This document shows positions 43,609 to 51,821 of a DNA stretch of 64,000 nt, piece after piece. Within the stretch, counting starts at the first letter, position 1; each line of letters begins with the position of its first letter. Made by a program: the position numbers and the translations under genes. Under the pieces are notes generated by a model. It was not told the origin of the DNA and ran no database searches. It was given only the letters and a program-made list of their open reading frames with translations. Source of the stretch: Nocardioides houyundeii (GTDB lineage: Bacteria; Actinomycetota; Actinomycetes; Propionibacteriales; Nocardioidaceae). The stretch spans positions 2,728,001 to 2,792,000 of the forward strand of contig NZ_CP025581.1 of NCBI RefSeq assembly GCF_002865585.1. The letters run 5' to 3'.

Positions 43609-43647
43609 GTGACCCGACCGTGACCCGGACGTGACACCGGATGTGAC
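43609..43647 (+). promoter_or_regulatory. 11-bp-phased GTGAC repeats upstream of tpx
   Basis: GTGAC occurs at 43609, 43620, 43631 and 43643, with spacings of 11, 11 and 12 bp, ending 11 bp before the tpx ATG. Direct repeats with 11-bp phasing are typical of OmpR-family regulator sites (for example PhoP boxes), though the exact motif differs from the PHO consensus. They could also be simple local duplication. Confidence 0.45.
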
Positions 43648-43657
43648 AATGGGCCGC

Positions 43658-44155
43658 ATGGCAACCACAGCACTCAAGGGATCCCCCGTCCACACCGTCG
43701 GCGAGCTGCCGGCCGTCGGCACCTCAGCACCTGGCTGGGAGCTGGTCGGCGCCGGCCTGTCCCAGCTGACCCCGGCCGATGTCGAGGGCACCCGCGTCGT
43801 CCTCAACATCTTCCCCAGCGTCGACACCGGCGTCTGCGCCGCCAGCGTGCGCAAGTTCAACGAGCTGGCCGCCAGCCTGGACAACACCACCGTGGTCAAC
43901 GTCTCCAAGGACCTGCCGTTCGCCCAGGCGCGCTTCTGCGGCGCCGAGGGCATCGACCAGGTCAAGATGGGCTCGGCGTTCCGCTCCAGCTTCGGCGAGG
44001 ACTACGGCATCACCCTGGCCGACGGGCCGATGGCCGGCCTGCTGGCCCGCGCGGTCGTCGTGGTGAACCCCGACGGGACCGTGGCCTACACCCAGCTCGT
44101 GGACGAGATCACCACCGAGCCGGACTACGACGCCGCCCTCGCCGCCCTGTCCTGA
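43658..44155 (+). CDS. tpx: thiol peroxidase
   Basis: A 165-residue atypical 2-Cys peroxiredoxin. The peroxidatic Cys is in [21 protein letters not shown] (about residue 60) and the resolving Cys in [38 protein letters not shown] closes the fold. It reduces H2O2 and organic peroxides with thioredoxin in the cytosol. The start at 43658 is the first Met, 11 bp after the GTGAC repeats. The stop lies inside a 13-bp tandem repeat, followed by strong hairpins. Confidence 0.95.
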   Translation: MATTALKGSPVHTVGELPAVGTSAPGWELVGAGLSQLTPADVEGTRVVLNIFPSVDTGVCAASVRKFNELAASLDNTTVVNVSKDLPFAQARFCGAEGIDQVKMGSAFRSSFGEDYGITLADGPMAGLLARAVVVVNPDGTVAYTQLVDEITTEPDYDAALAALS

Positions 44156-44195
44156 AGCCCTGTCCTGAAGCCCTGTACTGAAGACCTGTCCTGAC
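44144..44195 (+). repeat. 13-bp tandem repeat spanning the tpx stop
   Basis: Four units of 13 bp: GCCCTGTCCTGAA at 44144 and 44157, GCCCTGTACTGAA at 44170, GACCTGTCCTGAC at 44183. The first unit includes the last codons and TGA of tpx. The later units repeat the stop in successive frames (13 is not a multiple of 3), so any readthrough or shifted ribosome meets a TGA soon. Confidence 0.8.
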
Positions 44196-44200
44196 AGGTC
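44183..44200 (+). terminator. small hairpin downstream of tpx
   Basis: A perfect 7-bp stem, GACCTGT and ACAGGTC, with a CCTG loop (44183-44200). It overlaps the last unit of the 13-bp tandem repeat and lies just before the larger hairpin at 44206, so the two may act as a double terminator. Confidence 0.5.
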
Positions 44201-44205
44201 CTCGA

Positions 44206-44249
44206 CCCGACGTCGTCCGGGCGGCCCGCGCCGCCCGGACGAAGTCGGG
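44206..44249 (+). terminator. strong two-segment hairpin terminator after tpx
   Basis: Arms CCCGAC (44206-44211) and CGTCCGGGCGGC (44214-44225) pair with GCCGCCCGGACG (44230-44241) and GTCGGG (44244-44249). That gives 18 base pairs with one 2x2 internal loop and a CCGC apical loop. It lies 51 bp after the tpx stop and about 37 bp before the next ATG. Confidence 0.8.
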
Positions 44250-44286
44250 GCTCACACCCCTCACCGGGCCGCGCTAACGTGCGGCC

Positions 44287-45945
44287 ATGACGTCTGACGC
44301 CGAGACCGCCCCCCTCCTGGACCGAGCCCGCACCTGGGCGGCGCAGGATCCCGACCAGCAGACCCGGGCCGAGCTCGAGGCGATCATCGCCGAGGTCGAG
44401 GCGGGCAGCGACCCCGCCGAGCTGGCGGACCGGTTCCGCGGCACCCTGGAGTTCGGCACCGCGGGGCTCCGCGGCGCGCTGGGCGCCGGACCCAACCGGA
44501 TGAACCGGGTCGTGGTGATCCGCGCCGCGGCCGGGCTGGCCTCCTACCTGCGTGATCAGGGTGCGCCCAGCGGCGCGCCGGTGGTGATCGGCTACGACGC
44601 ACGGCACAACTCCGACGTCTTCGCCCGCGACACCGCCGAGGTGATGAGCGGCGCCGGCTTCAAGGCCCTGGTCCTGCCGCGCCCTCTGCCCACTCCCCTG
44701 CTGGCCTACGTGATCCGTGAGCTCGGCTGTGTGGCCGGGGTCATGGTCACCGCCAGCCACAACCCGCCGCAGGACAACGGCTACAAGGTCTACCTCGGCG
44801 ACGGCAGCCAGATCGTGCCGCCCGCCGACAGCGACATCGCGGAGCGGATCGCCGCCGTCGGCGCCGTCTCCGACGTACCGCGCGGCAACGGCGGGACGGT
44901 CGTCGGCGAGGAGCTCGTCGACCGGTACCTCGACACCGTCGCCGACCTGCTGGACGACGGCCCCCGGGAGCTGGAGATCGTCTACACCCCGCTGCACGGC
45001 GTCGGCGGCACCTCGGTGGTGCAGGTGCTGGAGACCGCGGGCTTCTCCGAGACCCACGTGGTGCCCGAGCAGGAGCAGCCCGACCCCGACTTCCCCACCG
45101 TGGCCTTCCCCAACCCCGAGGAGCCCGGCGCCATGGACCTCGCCATCGCCCTCGCCGGCCGGCTGCACGCCGACATCGTGGTGGCCAACGACCCGGACGC
45201 CGACCGCTGTGCCGCGGCGATCGAGGGCCCGCACGGCTGGCGGATGCTGCGTGGTGACGAGGTCGGGGCGCTGCTGGCCCAGCGACTGCTCGCCGGCGGC
45301 AAGCAAGGGGTCTACGCGACCTCGATCGTCTCCTCCTCGCTGCTGGGCAAGATGGCGGCGAAGGCGGGCCAGCCCTACCAGGAGACCCTCACCGGCTTCA
45401 AGTGGATCGGACGGCTGGAGGGCCTCGCCTACGGCTACGAGGAGGCGCTGGGCTACTGCGTGGACCCCGAGCACGTGCGCGACAAGGACGGCGTCTCGGC
45501 GCTGCTGCTGCTGTGCGCGGTGGCCGCGGCCGCCAAGGCCGAGGGACGCACCCTGGCCGACCTGCTCGACGACATCGCCGTGGAGCACGGCCTGCACGCC
45601 ACCGACCAGCTCTCGGTGCGCTTCGCCGAGCTGGAGCAGATCGCCGCCACGATGGACCGGTTGCGCACCTCGCCGCCGACCACCCTGGGCGGCCTCGCCG
45701 TGGAGCGCGTCGAGGACCTCGCCCTGGGGTCGGCCGAGCTGCCGCCCACCGACGGACTGCGCTACACCCTCGCCGAGGGTGCCCGCGTCATCGTCCGTCC
45801 CAGCGGCACCGAGCCCAAGCTGAAGTGCTACCTCGAGGTGGTCATCGAGGTCTCCCCCGAGGATGGCGTGGACGCGGCCAGGATCGCGGCCGCGGGCCGC
45901 CTGGACGCCCTCAAGAACGACGTGAAGCTCGCCGCCGGCCTCTGA
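44287..45945 (+). CDS. phosphohexomutase / phosphopentomutase (PgmB/PMM type)
   Basis: A 552-residue alpha-D-phosphohexomutase. It has TAGLRGALGAGPNRMN early, the catalytic phosphoserine loop GVMVTASHNPPQDNGYKVY, the metal loop VVANDPDADRCA, and the C-terminal phosphate loop VIVRPSGTEPKLKCYL. Enzymes of this length convert glucose-1-P/glucose-6-P or ribose-1-P/ribose-5-P. Placement between PNP and deoC suggests phosphopentomutase activity on (deoxy)ribose-1-P released by phosphorolysis. The start at ATG 44287 is the first in frame, after the terminator. Confidence 0.9.
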   Translation: MTSDAETAPLLDRARTWAAQDPDQQTRAELEAIIAEVEAGSDPAELADRFRGTLEFGTAGLRGALGAGPNRMNRVVVIRAAAGLASYLRDQGAPSGAPVVIGYDARHNSDVFARDTAEVMSGAGFKALVLPRPLPTPLLAYVIRELGCVAGVMVTASHNPPQDNGYKVYLGDGSQIVPPADSDIAERIAAVGAVSDVPRGNGGTVVGEELVDRYLDTVADLLDDGPRELEIVYTPLHGVGGTSVVQVLETAGFSETHVVPEQEQPDPDFPTVAFPNPEEPGAMDLAIALAGRLHADIVVANDPDADRCAAAIEGPHGWRMLRGDEVGALLAQRLLAGGKQGVYATSIVSSSLLGKMAAKAGQPYQETLTGFKWIGRLEGLAYGYEEALGYCVDPEHVRDKDGVSALLLLCAVAAAAKAEGRTLADLLDDIAVEHGLHATDQLSVRFAELEQIAATMDRLRTSPPTTLGGLAVERVEDLALGSAELPPTDGLRYTLAEGARVIVRPSGTEPKLKCYLEVVIEVSPEDGVDAARIAAAGRLDALKNDVKLAAGL

Positions 45946-46055
45946 GGCGGCAGCACACCTGCGGCCCGGTGCCGGACCAGCCGCGCGGCCTCCGTCGTGG
46001 CGGCCCGGGGCGTCAGGGTTCTCGTCCTGAGCACGGCCAACTCTATGCTGGGTGC

Positions 46056-47060
46056 GTGACAGCCACTTCTGCCTCAACGACGAGCGCGGGCCAGGCAGGA
46101 CCAGACATCGGCGCATCGTTCGCCGACGTCACCGGGTCCGAGGCCTCGCTGCGCCGCTTCCTCCACGGCCTCCCGGGCGTCGACCAGGTCGGTTGTGAGG
46201 CGCGAGCCGCCACCCTGGGCACCCGGTCGATCAAGACCACTGCCAAGGCCCAGGCCCTCGACCTCGCGATCCGGATGGTCGACCTGACCACCCTGGAGGG
46301 CATGGACACCCCCGGCAAGGTGCGCGCGCTGTCGTCCAAGGCGATGCGCCCGGACCCCGCGGACCCGACCTGCCCCGCGGCCGCCGCGGTCTGCGTCTAC
46401 CCCGACATGGTCGCGGTGGCCAAGGAGACCCTGGGCGACTCGGGCGTGCACGTCGCCTCCGTCGCGACCGCCTTCCCCAGTGGGCGGGCCGCGCTGGAGG
46501 TCAAGCTGGCCGACACCCGGACCGCCGTCGCCGCCGGCGCCGACGAGATCGACATGGTGATCGACCGGGGCGCGTTCCTCTCCGGGCGCTACCTGTCGGT
46601 CTTCGAGGAGATCGTGGCCACCCGTGAGGCCTGCGTGCGCCCCGACGGCACCGAGGCCCACCTGAAGGTCATCTTCGAGACCGGCGAGCTGCAGACCTAC
46701 GACAACGTCCGTCGGGTCAGCTGGCTGGCGATGATGGCCGGCGCCCACTTCATCAAGACCTCCACCGGCAAGGTCCAGCCCGCTGCCACCCTGCCGGTCA
46801 CGCTGATCATGGCCGAGGCGGTGCGGGACTTCCGTGAGCAGACCGGGCAGATGGTCGGGGTGAAGCCCGCCGGCGGCATCCGGACCAGCAAGGACGCCAT
46901 CAAGTACCTGGTGATGGTCAACGAGACCTGCGGCCCGGACTGGCTCGACCCGGCCTGGTTCCGCTTCGGGGCCTCCACGCTGCTCAACGACCTGCTGATG
47001 CAGCGCACCAAGATGACGACGGGCCGCTACTCCGGCCCCGACTACTTCACCCTCGACTGA
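46056..47060 (+). CDS. deoC: deoxyribose-phosphate aldolase
   Basis: A 334-residue class I aldolase from GTG 46056, splitting deoxyribose-5-P to acetaldehyde and glyceraldehyde-3-P. Core motifs are IRMVDLTTLEGMDTPGKVRAL, VCVYPDMVAVA, GADEIDMVIDRGAF and the Schiff-base Lys segment AHFIKTSTGKVQPAATLP. The usual bacterial length is 220-260; this has about 75 extra residues at the N-terminus plus a C-terminal tail, as in other actinobacterial deoC. Two aldehyde dehydrogenases follow and can oxidise the acetaldehyde. Confidence 0.94.
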   Translation: MTATSASTTSAGQAGPDIGASFADVTGSEASLRRFLHGLPGVDQVGCEARAATLGTRSIKTTAKAQALDLAIRMVDLTTLEGMDTPGKVRALSSKAMRPDPADPTCPAAAAVCVYPDMVAVAKETLGDSGVHVASVATAFPSGRAALEVKLADTRTAVAAGADEIDMVIDRGAFLSGRYLSVFEEIVATREACVRPDGTEAHLKVIFETGELQTYDNVRRVSWLAMMAGAHFIKTSTGKVQPAATLPVTLIMAEAVRDFREQTGQMVGVKPAGGIRTSKDAIKYLVMVNETCGPDWLDPAWFRFGASTLLNDLLMQRTKMTTGRYSGPDYFTLD

Positions 47061-47082
47061 GTCACTGAGGAAGCACACACCC

Positions 47083-48546
47083 ATGGTCAAGGTTCCCGAA
47101 GCCACCACGCCCGCGGCGTTGTTCGACTACGCCCCCGCTCCCGAGTCCCGAGCGATCCTCGACATCCGGCCCTCCTACGGCCTGTTCGTCGACGGGGAGT
47201 TCGTCGACGGTCACGGAGCCTCGTTCAAGACGGTCAACCCGGCCACCGAGGAGGTGCTCGCCGAGGTCTCAGCCGCCGACGCGTCCGACGTGGACGCCGC
47301 GGTGCGGGCCGCCCGCCGCGCCTACACCCGCGTCTGGTCGCGGATGAGCGGCCGGGAGCGGGCCAAGTACCTCTACCGGATCGCCCGGATCATCCAGGAG
47401 CGGGCCCGCGAGCTGGCCGTCCTGGAGTCGATCGACAACGGCAAGCCGATCCGGGAGAGCCGCGACGTCGACGTCCCCACCGCGGCCGCGCACTTCTTCT
47501 ACTACGCCGGCTGGGCCGACAAGCTCGAGTACGCCGTCCCGGGCAACCGGGACCCGCGCCCGCTGGGGGTCGCCGGGCAGGTCATCCCCTGGAACTTCCC
47601 GCTGCTGATGCTGGCCTGGAAGATCGCTCCGGCGCTGGCGGCCGGCAACACGGTGGTGCTCAAGCCCGCCGAGACGACGCCCCTGAGCGCGCTGCTCTTC
47701 GCCGAGATCTGCCAGCAGGCCGACCTTCCGCCCGGGGTGGTCAACATCGTGACCGGCGCCGGCGAGACCGGCCGACTGCTGGTCGCGCACCCCGACGTCG
47801 ACAAGGTGGCCTTCACCGGATCCACCGCGGTCGGTCGGGACATCGCCCGGACGATCGCCGGCACCGACAAGCGGGCCACCCTGGAGCTGGGCGGCAAGGC
47901 CGCCAACATCGTCTTCGACGACGCTCCGATCGACCAGGCCGTCGAGGGCATCGTCAACGGCATCTTCTTCAACCAGGGCCACGTCTGCTGCGCCGGCTCC
48001 CGCCTGCTGGTGCAGGAGAGCATCGCCGAGGACCTGCTCGCCCGCCTCAAGCGCCGCATGGCGACGCTGCGCATGGGCGACCCCCTGGACAAGAACACCG
48101 ACGTGGGCGCCATCAACTCCAGCGAGCAGCTCTCGCGGATCCGCGAGCTGGCCGAGGTCGGCGACAGCGAGGGCGCCGAGCGCTGGCAGGTCTCCAGCGA
48201 CCTGCCGAGCAAGGGCTTCTGGTTCCCGCCGACCATCTTCACCGGCGTCTCCCAGGCACACCGCATCGCGCGGGAGGAGATCTTCGGCCCGGTGCTGTCG
48301 GTCCTGACGTTCCGCACGCCCACCGAGGCGATCGAGAAGGCCAACAACACCCCCTTCGGCCTCTCGGCCGGGGTGTGGAGCGACAAGGGCTCGCGCATCC
48401 TGTGGGCCGCCAACCAGCTGCGCGCCGGTGTGGTGTGGGCCAACACGTTCAACAAGTTCGACCCCACGTCGCCGTTCGGCGGCTACAAGGAGTCGGGCTA
48501 CGGCCGCGAGGGCGGCCGCCACGGACTGGAGGGGTACCTCAAGTGA
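47083..48546 (+). CDS. aldehyde dehydrogenase
   Basis: A 487-residue NAD(P)-dependent aldehyde dehydrogenase. It shows GQVIPWNFPLLMLAWKIAPAL, FTGSTAVGRDIA, the catalytic-Glu segment ATLELGGKAANIVF and the catalytic Cys in FNQGHVCCAGSRLLVQE. The family length is normal. It sits 22 bp after deoC and its stop overlaps the start of the truncated partner (GTGA), so the likely role is oxidation of acetaldehyde from deoxyribose. GAGGAAGCACACACCC precedes the ATG. Confidence 0.92.
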   Translation: MVKVPEATTPAALFDYAPAPESRAILDIRPSYGLFVDGEFVDGHGASFKTVNPATEEVLAEVSAADASDVDAAVRAARRAYTRVWSRMSGRERAKYLYRIARIIQERARELAVLESIDNGKPIRESRDVDVPTAAAHFFYYAGWADKLEYAVPGNRDPRPLGVAGQVIPWNFPLLMLAWKIAPALAAGNTVVLKPAETTPLSALLFAEICQQADLPPGVVNIVTGAGETGRLLVAHPDVDKVAFTGSTAVGRDIARTIAGTDKRATLELGGKAANIVFDDAPIDQAVEGIVNGIFFNQGHVCCAGSRLLVQESIAEDLLARLKRRMATLRMGDPLDKNTDVGAINSSEQLSRIRELAEVGDSEGAERWQVSSDLPSKGFWFPPTIFTGVSQAHRIAREEIFGPVLSVLTFRTPTEAIEKANNTPFGLSAGVWSDKGSRILWAANQLRAGVVWANTFNKFDPTSPFGGYKESGYGREGGRHGLEGYLK

Positions 48547-49427
48547 GCACGACCAACAACGGCCGCGCCGCGGTGCGCAAGACCTGGAAGCTCTACATCG
48601 GCGGGGCGTTCCCCCGGTCCGAGTCGGGCTACTCCTACGTCGTCAACGACTCGAAGGGGACCTTCGTGGCCAACGCAGCCCTGGCCTCGCGCAAGGACGC
48701 CCGCGACGCGGTGACCCACGCGCGCAAGGCGTTCGCCGGATGGTCGTCGCGGACGGCGTACAACCGCGCACAGATCGTCTACCGGATCGCGGAGGTGATG
48801 GAGGACCGACGTCCGCAGTTCGTCGAGACGGTCCGTCAGTCCGAGGGCCTCAGTGCCAAGCAGGCCGACCAGGTCGTCGACGAGTCCATCGACCGCCTGG
48901 TCTGGTACGCCGGCTGGGCGGACAAGATCACCCAGGTCGTGGGCAGCGCCAACCCGGTCGCCGGCCCTTACTTCAACCTCTCCTCCCCCGAGCCCACCGG
49001 CGTGGTCGCGGTGGTGGCACCGCAGCAGTCCTCGCTGCTGGGGCTGGTCTCGGTGATCGCCCCGGTCATCGTCACCGGCAACACTGCGGTGGTGCTCAGC
49101 TCCGAGGCGCGGCCGCTCCCGGCGGTGACGTTCGCCGAGGTGCTGGCCACCTCGGACGTGCCCGGCGGCGTGGTCAACATCCTCACCGGCCCGTACGCCG
49201 GCACCGCGCCCTGGCTGGCTGAGCACATGGACGTCAACGCCGTCGACCTGACCGGCGTCGCGGGCGACCCCGAGGCCGCGACGGCCTACGAGGTCGCGGC
49301 GGCGGAGAACCTCAAGCGGGTGCTGCGCGCGCCCGCTGCCGAGCCCGACTGGTACGCCGACCAGGGCATCGACCGGATGACGACGTTCCTGGAGACCAAG
49401 ACCGTCTGGCACCCGATCGGCATCTGA
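48543..49427 (+). CDS. aldehyde dehydrogenase-like protein lacking the catalytic domain
   Basis: A 294-residue protein from GTG 48543, coupled to the full aldehyde dehydrogenase. It keeps the N-terminal NAD-binding part (KLYIGGAFPRSESGYSY, GVVAVVAPQQSSLLGLVSVIA, GGVVNILTGPYAG). It then jumps to a short C-terminal piece with DLTGVAGDPEAATAYEVAAAENL. No catalytic Cys segment (FNQGQ..C) or catalytic Glu segment exists. The stop is followed at once by a terminator hairpin, so the end is natural and not a frameshift. It may bind NAD or regulate or scaffold its partner. Function unknown. Confidence 0.83.
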   Translation: MSTTNNGRAAVRKTWKLYIGGAFPRSESGYSYVVNDSKGTFVANAALASRKDARDAVTHARKAFAGWSSRTAYNRAQIVYRIAEVMEDRRPQFVETVRQSEGLSAKQADQVVDESIDRLVWYAGWADKITQVVGSANPVAGPYFNLSSPEPTGVVAVVAPQQSSLLGLVSVIAPVIVTGNTAVVLSSEARPLPAVTFAEVLATSDVPGGVVNILTGPYAGTAPWLAEHMDVNAVDLTGVAGDPEAATAYEVAAAENLKRVLRAPAAEPDWYADQGIDRMTTFLETKTVWHPIGI

Positions 49428-49429
49428 AC

Positions 49430-49456
49430 GTGGGGCCGCCTGAACCGCGGCTCCAC
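49430..49456 (+). terminator. hairpin terminator between convergent genes
   Basis: A 10-bp stem, arms 49430-49439 and 49447-49456 (GTGGGGCCGC and GCGGCTCCAC, one G-U pair), with a 7-nt loop, two bases after the truncated aldehyde dehydrogenase stop. It faces the convergent VWA gene and may serve both strands. Confidence 0.7.
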
Positions 49457-49473
49457 CCGCCCGGGACGGCTCC

Positions 49474-51093
49474 CTAGCGGGACAGCAGTGCCTTGGCGAA
49501 CACGTCGAGCATGTCGCGGGGGTCCTCGGCGAGGAACGCCTGGCCCCCGGTGGCCTCGGAGATCCGACGCAGTGACGGCATGTCGGCGTCTGTGCCGATC
49601 CCCACCGAGATGATGCGCACCGGCCGGGACGGGTCGGCCGACTCCTTCAGCTCCTGCAGCAGCTTGGGCAGGCTGATCGAACCGGGGTCGTCGTTCGCGC
49701 CGTCGCTGAGCAGGATCACGGCGTTGAAGTAGTTCTTGTCGTAGTCCTTCACCGCCGCCCGATAGGCGTCGATCGTGGTGTCGTAGAGCCCCGTCCCGCC
49801 CTGGGTGATCGAGAGCAGGGTGGGGATGCGGTCCCTGAGGTAGTCGTAGTGCGACTGTCCCTGGCTCTGCTCGTTGAGTCGCTTGGTGGGCGCCAGCTGC
49901 CGCCAGTCCTGGCCGTTCCCACCCTGGTTGATGGAGAACGCCCACATGCCGACCTTGGCGTGCCGGGGGAACAGGTCCAGTGCCGTGACCGCGGCCTCCG
50001 AGGCCAGCTGCATCCGGGTCTCGCCCCCGCCCGCCGGGAAGTCCATCGACCCCGAGGCGTCGAAGACGGCCAGGATCGAGGACGGCACGCTCAGCACCTG
50101 CCACCCGCCGAGGGTGCGCAGCACCAGGTCCTCCGACGGCGGCTCGTCCGCGGTGACCTCACCGAGTCCGCTCGCCTGGGTCAGGGGGGCCAGGTCCGGC
50201 CCGCGCAGGCCGAGCCCGTCCAGGGTCCGCAGCCCGTCCTCGCTGGTGAACCAGTCGGCCAGGACCTGGCCGTACTCCTTGAGCGTGCTGTTGCTGTCCC
50301 AGGCGCCGGCCAGGGGGAAGTCGAGCACCGGGGCGGAGGTGCCGGCCGAGACCAGGGTCAGCGAGGCATTGGTCTTGCGCGCCTCCAGGAAGGTCTGCTC
50401 CGAGACCGGCACCAGCTGGGTCTCGTCCACGTCGATGTCGGCCAGGTCCACGGACTTGACCGGCCCGTCGACCAGGCGGGCGCCGAACTTCTGCGCCTGC
50501 GGGATCATCGAGAGCTGCGCCTCGACGGGGTCGGAGCCCTTCTCGAGCGCCTCGGCCATCGCGGAGGTGAGCGCCAGCGCGGACGCGGCGTCCACGGTCG
50601 GGTCGTTGAGCAGCAGCCGTCCCGAGGTCAGCGCGGCGCGCCAGGACGCCGGGCCCTGGGCGGTGGGCCCGGTGGCGAGCCCCACCGGGGAGCTGGCCAG
50701 GGACTCCTGGAGCAGGGCGGTGCTCACCCCGGAGGTGGCCAGCCGGCTGAGGCGCACGCTGGAGTCGGCGAACCACAGGTCGGGGCCCTCGTTCTTCGCG
50801 AACGAGCTCGACGTTGCTGCCGGGCTCTCCTCGACCACCTCCACCTGCGCGCAGGTGTTCTCCGGGGAGATGGCCTCGAGCGCCTGGTCCAGGGCGGGCC
50901 GCAAGGCGGGCACCACGCTGATCTTGACGTCGAAGGGCTCCTGACAGCTGCCGGCGGAGGCCTCCTCGCCCTTGAGCGGGCCGCCCATGGTCAGCCAGCC
51001 GACCGCCGCGATGACCGCCAGAAGGGCTCCGACGAGGAGGACCGGCGACGCGCCCTTCTCCTCGACGTCTTGCACATGGCGTCCAGCACGCAT
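49474..51093 (-). CDS. membrane protein with periplasmic-binding-like domain and C-terminal von Willebrand A domain
   Basis: A 539-residue protein. After a short basic start there is one membrane anchor (about residues 15-35, SPVLLVGALLAVIAAVGWL). An extracellular solute-binding-like region follows (about 50-320; VDIDVDETQLVPVSEQTF, then a Trp-containing GAWDSNSTLKEYGQVLADWF). A VWA domain ends the protein (about 340-539) with the MIDAS loop ILAVFDASGSMDFPAG, then FSINQGGNGQDW and ILLSDGANDDPGSIS. The metal-binding MIDAS residues look intact, so it may bind a protein or glycan partner in a metal-dependent way. The combination is unusual; no role can be named. Confidence 0.8.
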   Translation of the reverse strand: MRAGRHVQDVEEKGASPVLLVGALLAVIAAVGWLTMGGPLKGEEASAGSCQEPFDVKISVVPALRPALDQALEAISPENTCAQVEVVEESPAATSSSFAKNEGPDLWFADSSVRLSRLATSGVSTALLQESLASSPVGLATGPTAQGPASWRAALTSGRLLLNDPTVDAASALALTSAMAEALEKGSDPVEAQLSMIPQAQKFGARLVDGPVKSVDLADIDVDETQLVPVSEQTFLEARKTNASLTLVSAGTSAPVLDFPLAGAWDSNSTLKEYGQVLADWFTSEDGLRTLDGLGLRGPDLAPLTQASGLGEVTADEPPSEDLVLRTLGGWQVLSVPSSILAVFDASGSMDFPAGGGETRMQLASEAAVTALDLFPRHAKVGMWAFSINQGGNGQDWRQLAPTKRLNEQSQGQSHYDYLRDRIPTLLSITQGGTGLYDTTIDAYRAAVKDYDKNYFNAVILLSDGANDDPGSISLPKLLQELKESADPSRPVRIISVGIGTDADMPSLRRISEATGGQAFLAEDPRDMLDVFAKALLSR

Positions 51094-51203
51094 GGCAGTG
51101 GCCCCTTCAAATTACCGACAAGTAAGTGCTCTCGACCCGAGGATACGTGCGGGGAGGCACCGGCGACATCCTTTGCTGGCACACCGTCGGGCAGACTGTC
51201 GGG

Positions 51204-51821
51204 GTGCATGCTCGAGCCATCGTCCTCGCCGGCCCCTCCGGTGCCGGCAAGTCCCGACTCGCAGAGCGCCTCGGACTCCCTGTCCTGCGCCTCGACGACT
51301 TCTACAAGTCCGGAGAGGACCACACCCTCCCACGCATCCAGGGTGGCGCCAATGCTGGGCTCATCGACTGGGACGACCCCGCGTCATGGCACCTGCAGGC
51401 GGCCCTGGACGCCGTCGAGGCGCTGTGCCAAGCGGGGGTGGCCGAGGTGCCGGTCTACTCCATCCCCCACAACGCCTCGATCGGCACCCGCACGCTGCGC
51501 CTGGAAGGCCACCGGCTGTTCGTCGCCGAGGGCATCTTCGCCGCCGAGGTGGTCCCCTCCTGCCGCGACCAGGACCTCCTCGCCGCCGCGTTCTGCGTGC
51601 GCCAGCATCCGGTGCTGACCTTCTGGCGTCGGCTGACCCGGGACCTGCGCGAGCACCGCAAGCCGCCACTGGTGCTGCTGCGCCGAGGTACGGCGCTGCT
51701 GCGCGACCAGCGCCGCGTGGTCGAGCACGCCGTCTCCCGCGGCTGCCGCCCGGTCCGTCCCGACGAGGCCTTCGACGAGGTCTCCCAGATGGTCGTGGGA
51801 ACCCAGCTGGAGCCACGGTGA
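51204..51821 (+). CDS. uridine-kinase-like P-loop protein
   Basis: A 205-residue P-loop NTPase from GTG 51204. Walker A is LAGPSGAGKSRLAERLG and the following LRLDDFYKSGED is the uridine/cytidine kinase motif. A conserved IDWDDPASWHLQAALDAV and later EGIFAAEVV fit. It would phosphorylate a nucleoside or another small substrate. Its stop overlaps the start of the next gene (GTGA). Placement within the nucleoside region supports salvage, but substrate is not proven; the sequence is shorter and more divergent than canonical Udk. Confidence 0.75.
   Translation: MHARAIVLAGPSGAGKSRLAERLGLPVLRLDDFYKSGEDHTLPRIQGGANAGLIDWDDPASWHLQAALDAVEALCQAGVAEVPVYSIPHNASIGTRTLRLEGHRLFVAEGIFAAEVVPSCRDQDLLAAAFCVRQHPVLTFWRRLTRDLREHRKPPLVLLRRGTALLRDQRRVVEHAVSRGCRPVRPDEAFDEVSQMVVGTQLEPR

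Noticed and set aside
48543..49427. Frameshift as the cause of the short second aldehyde dehydrogenase
   Set aside because: The protein ends cleanly at a stop followed by a terminator, and no frame downstream continues the family.
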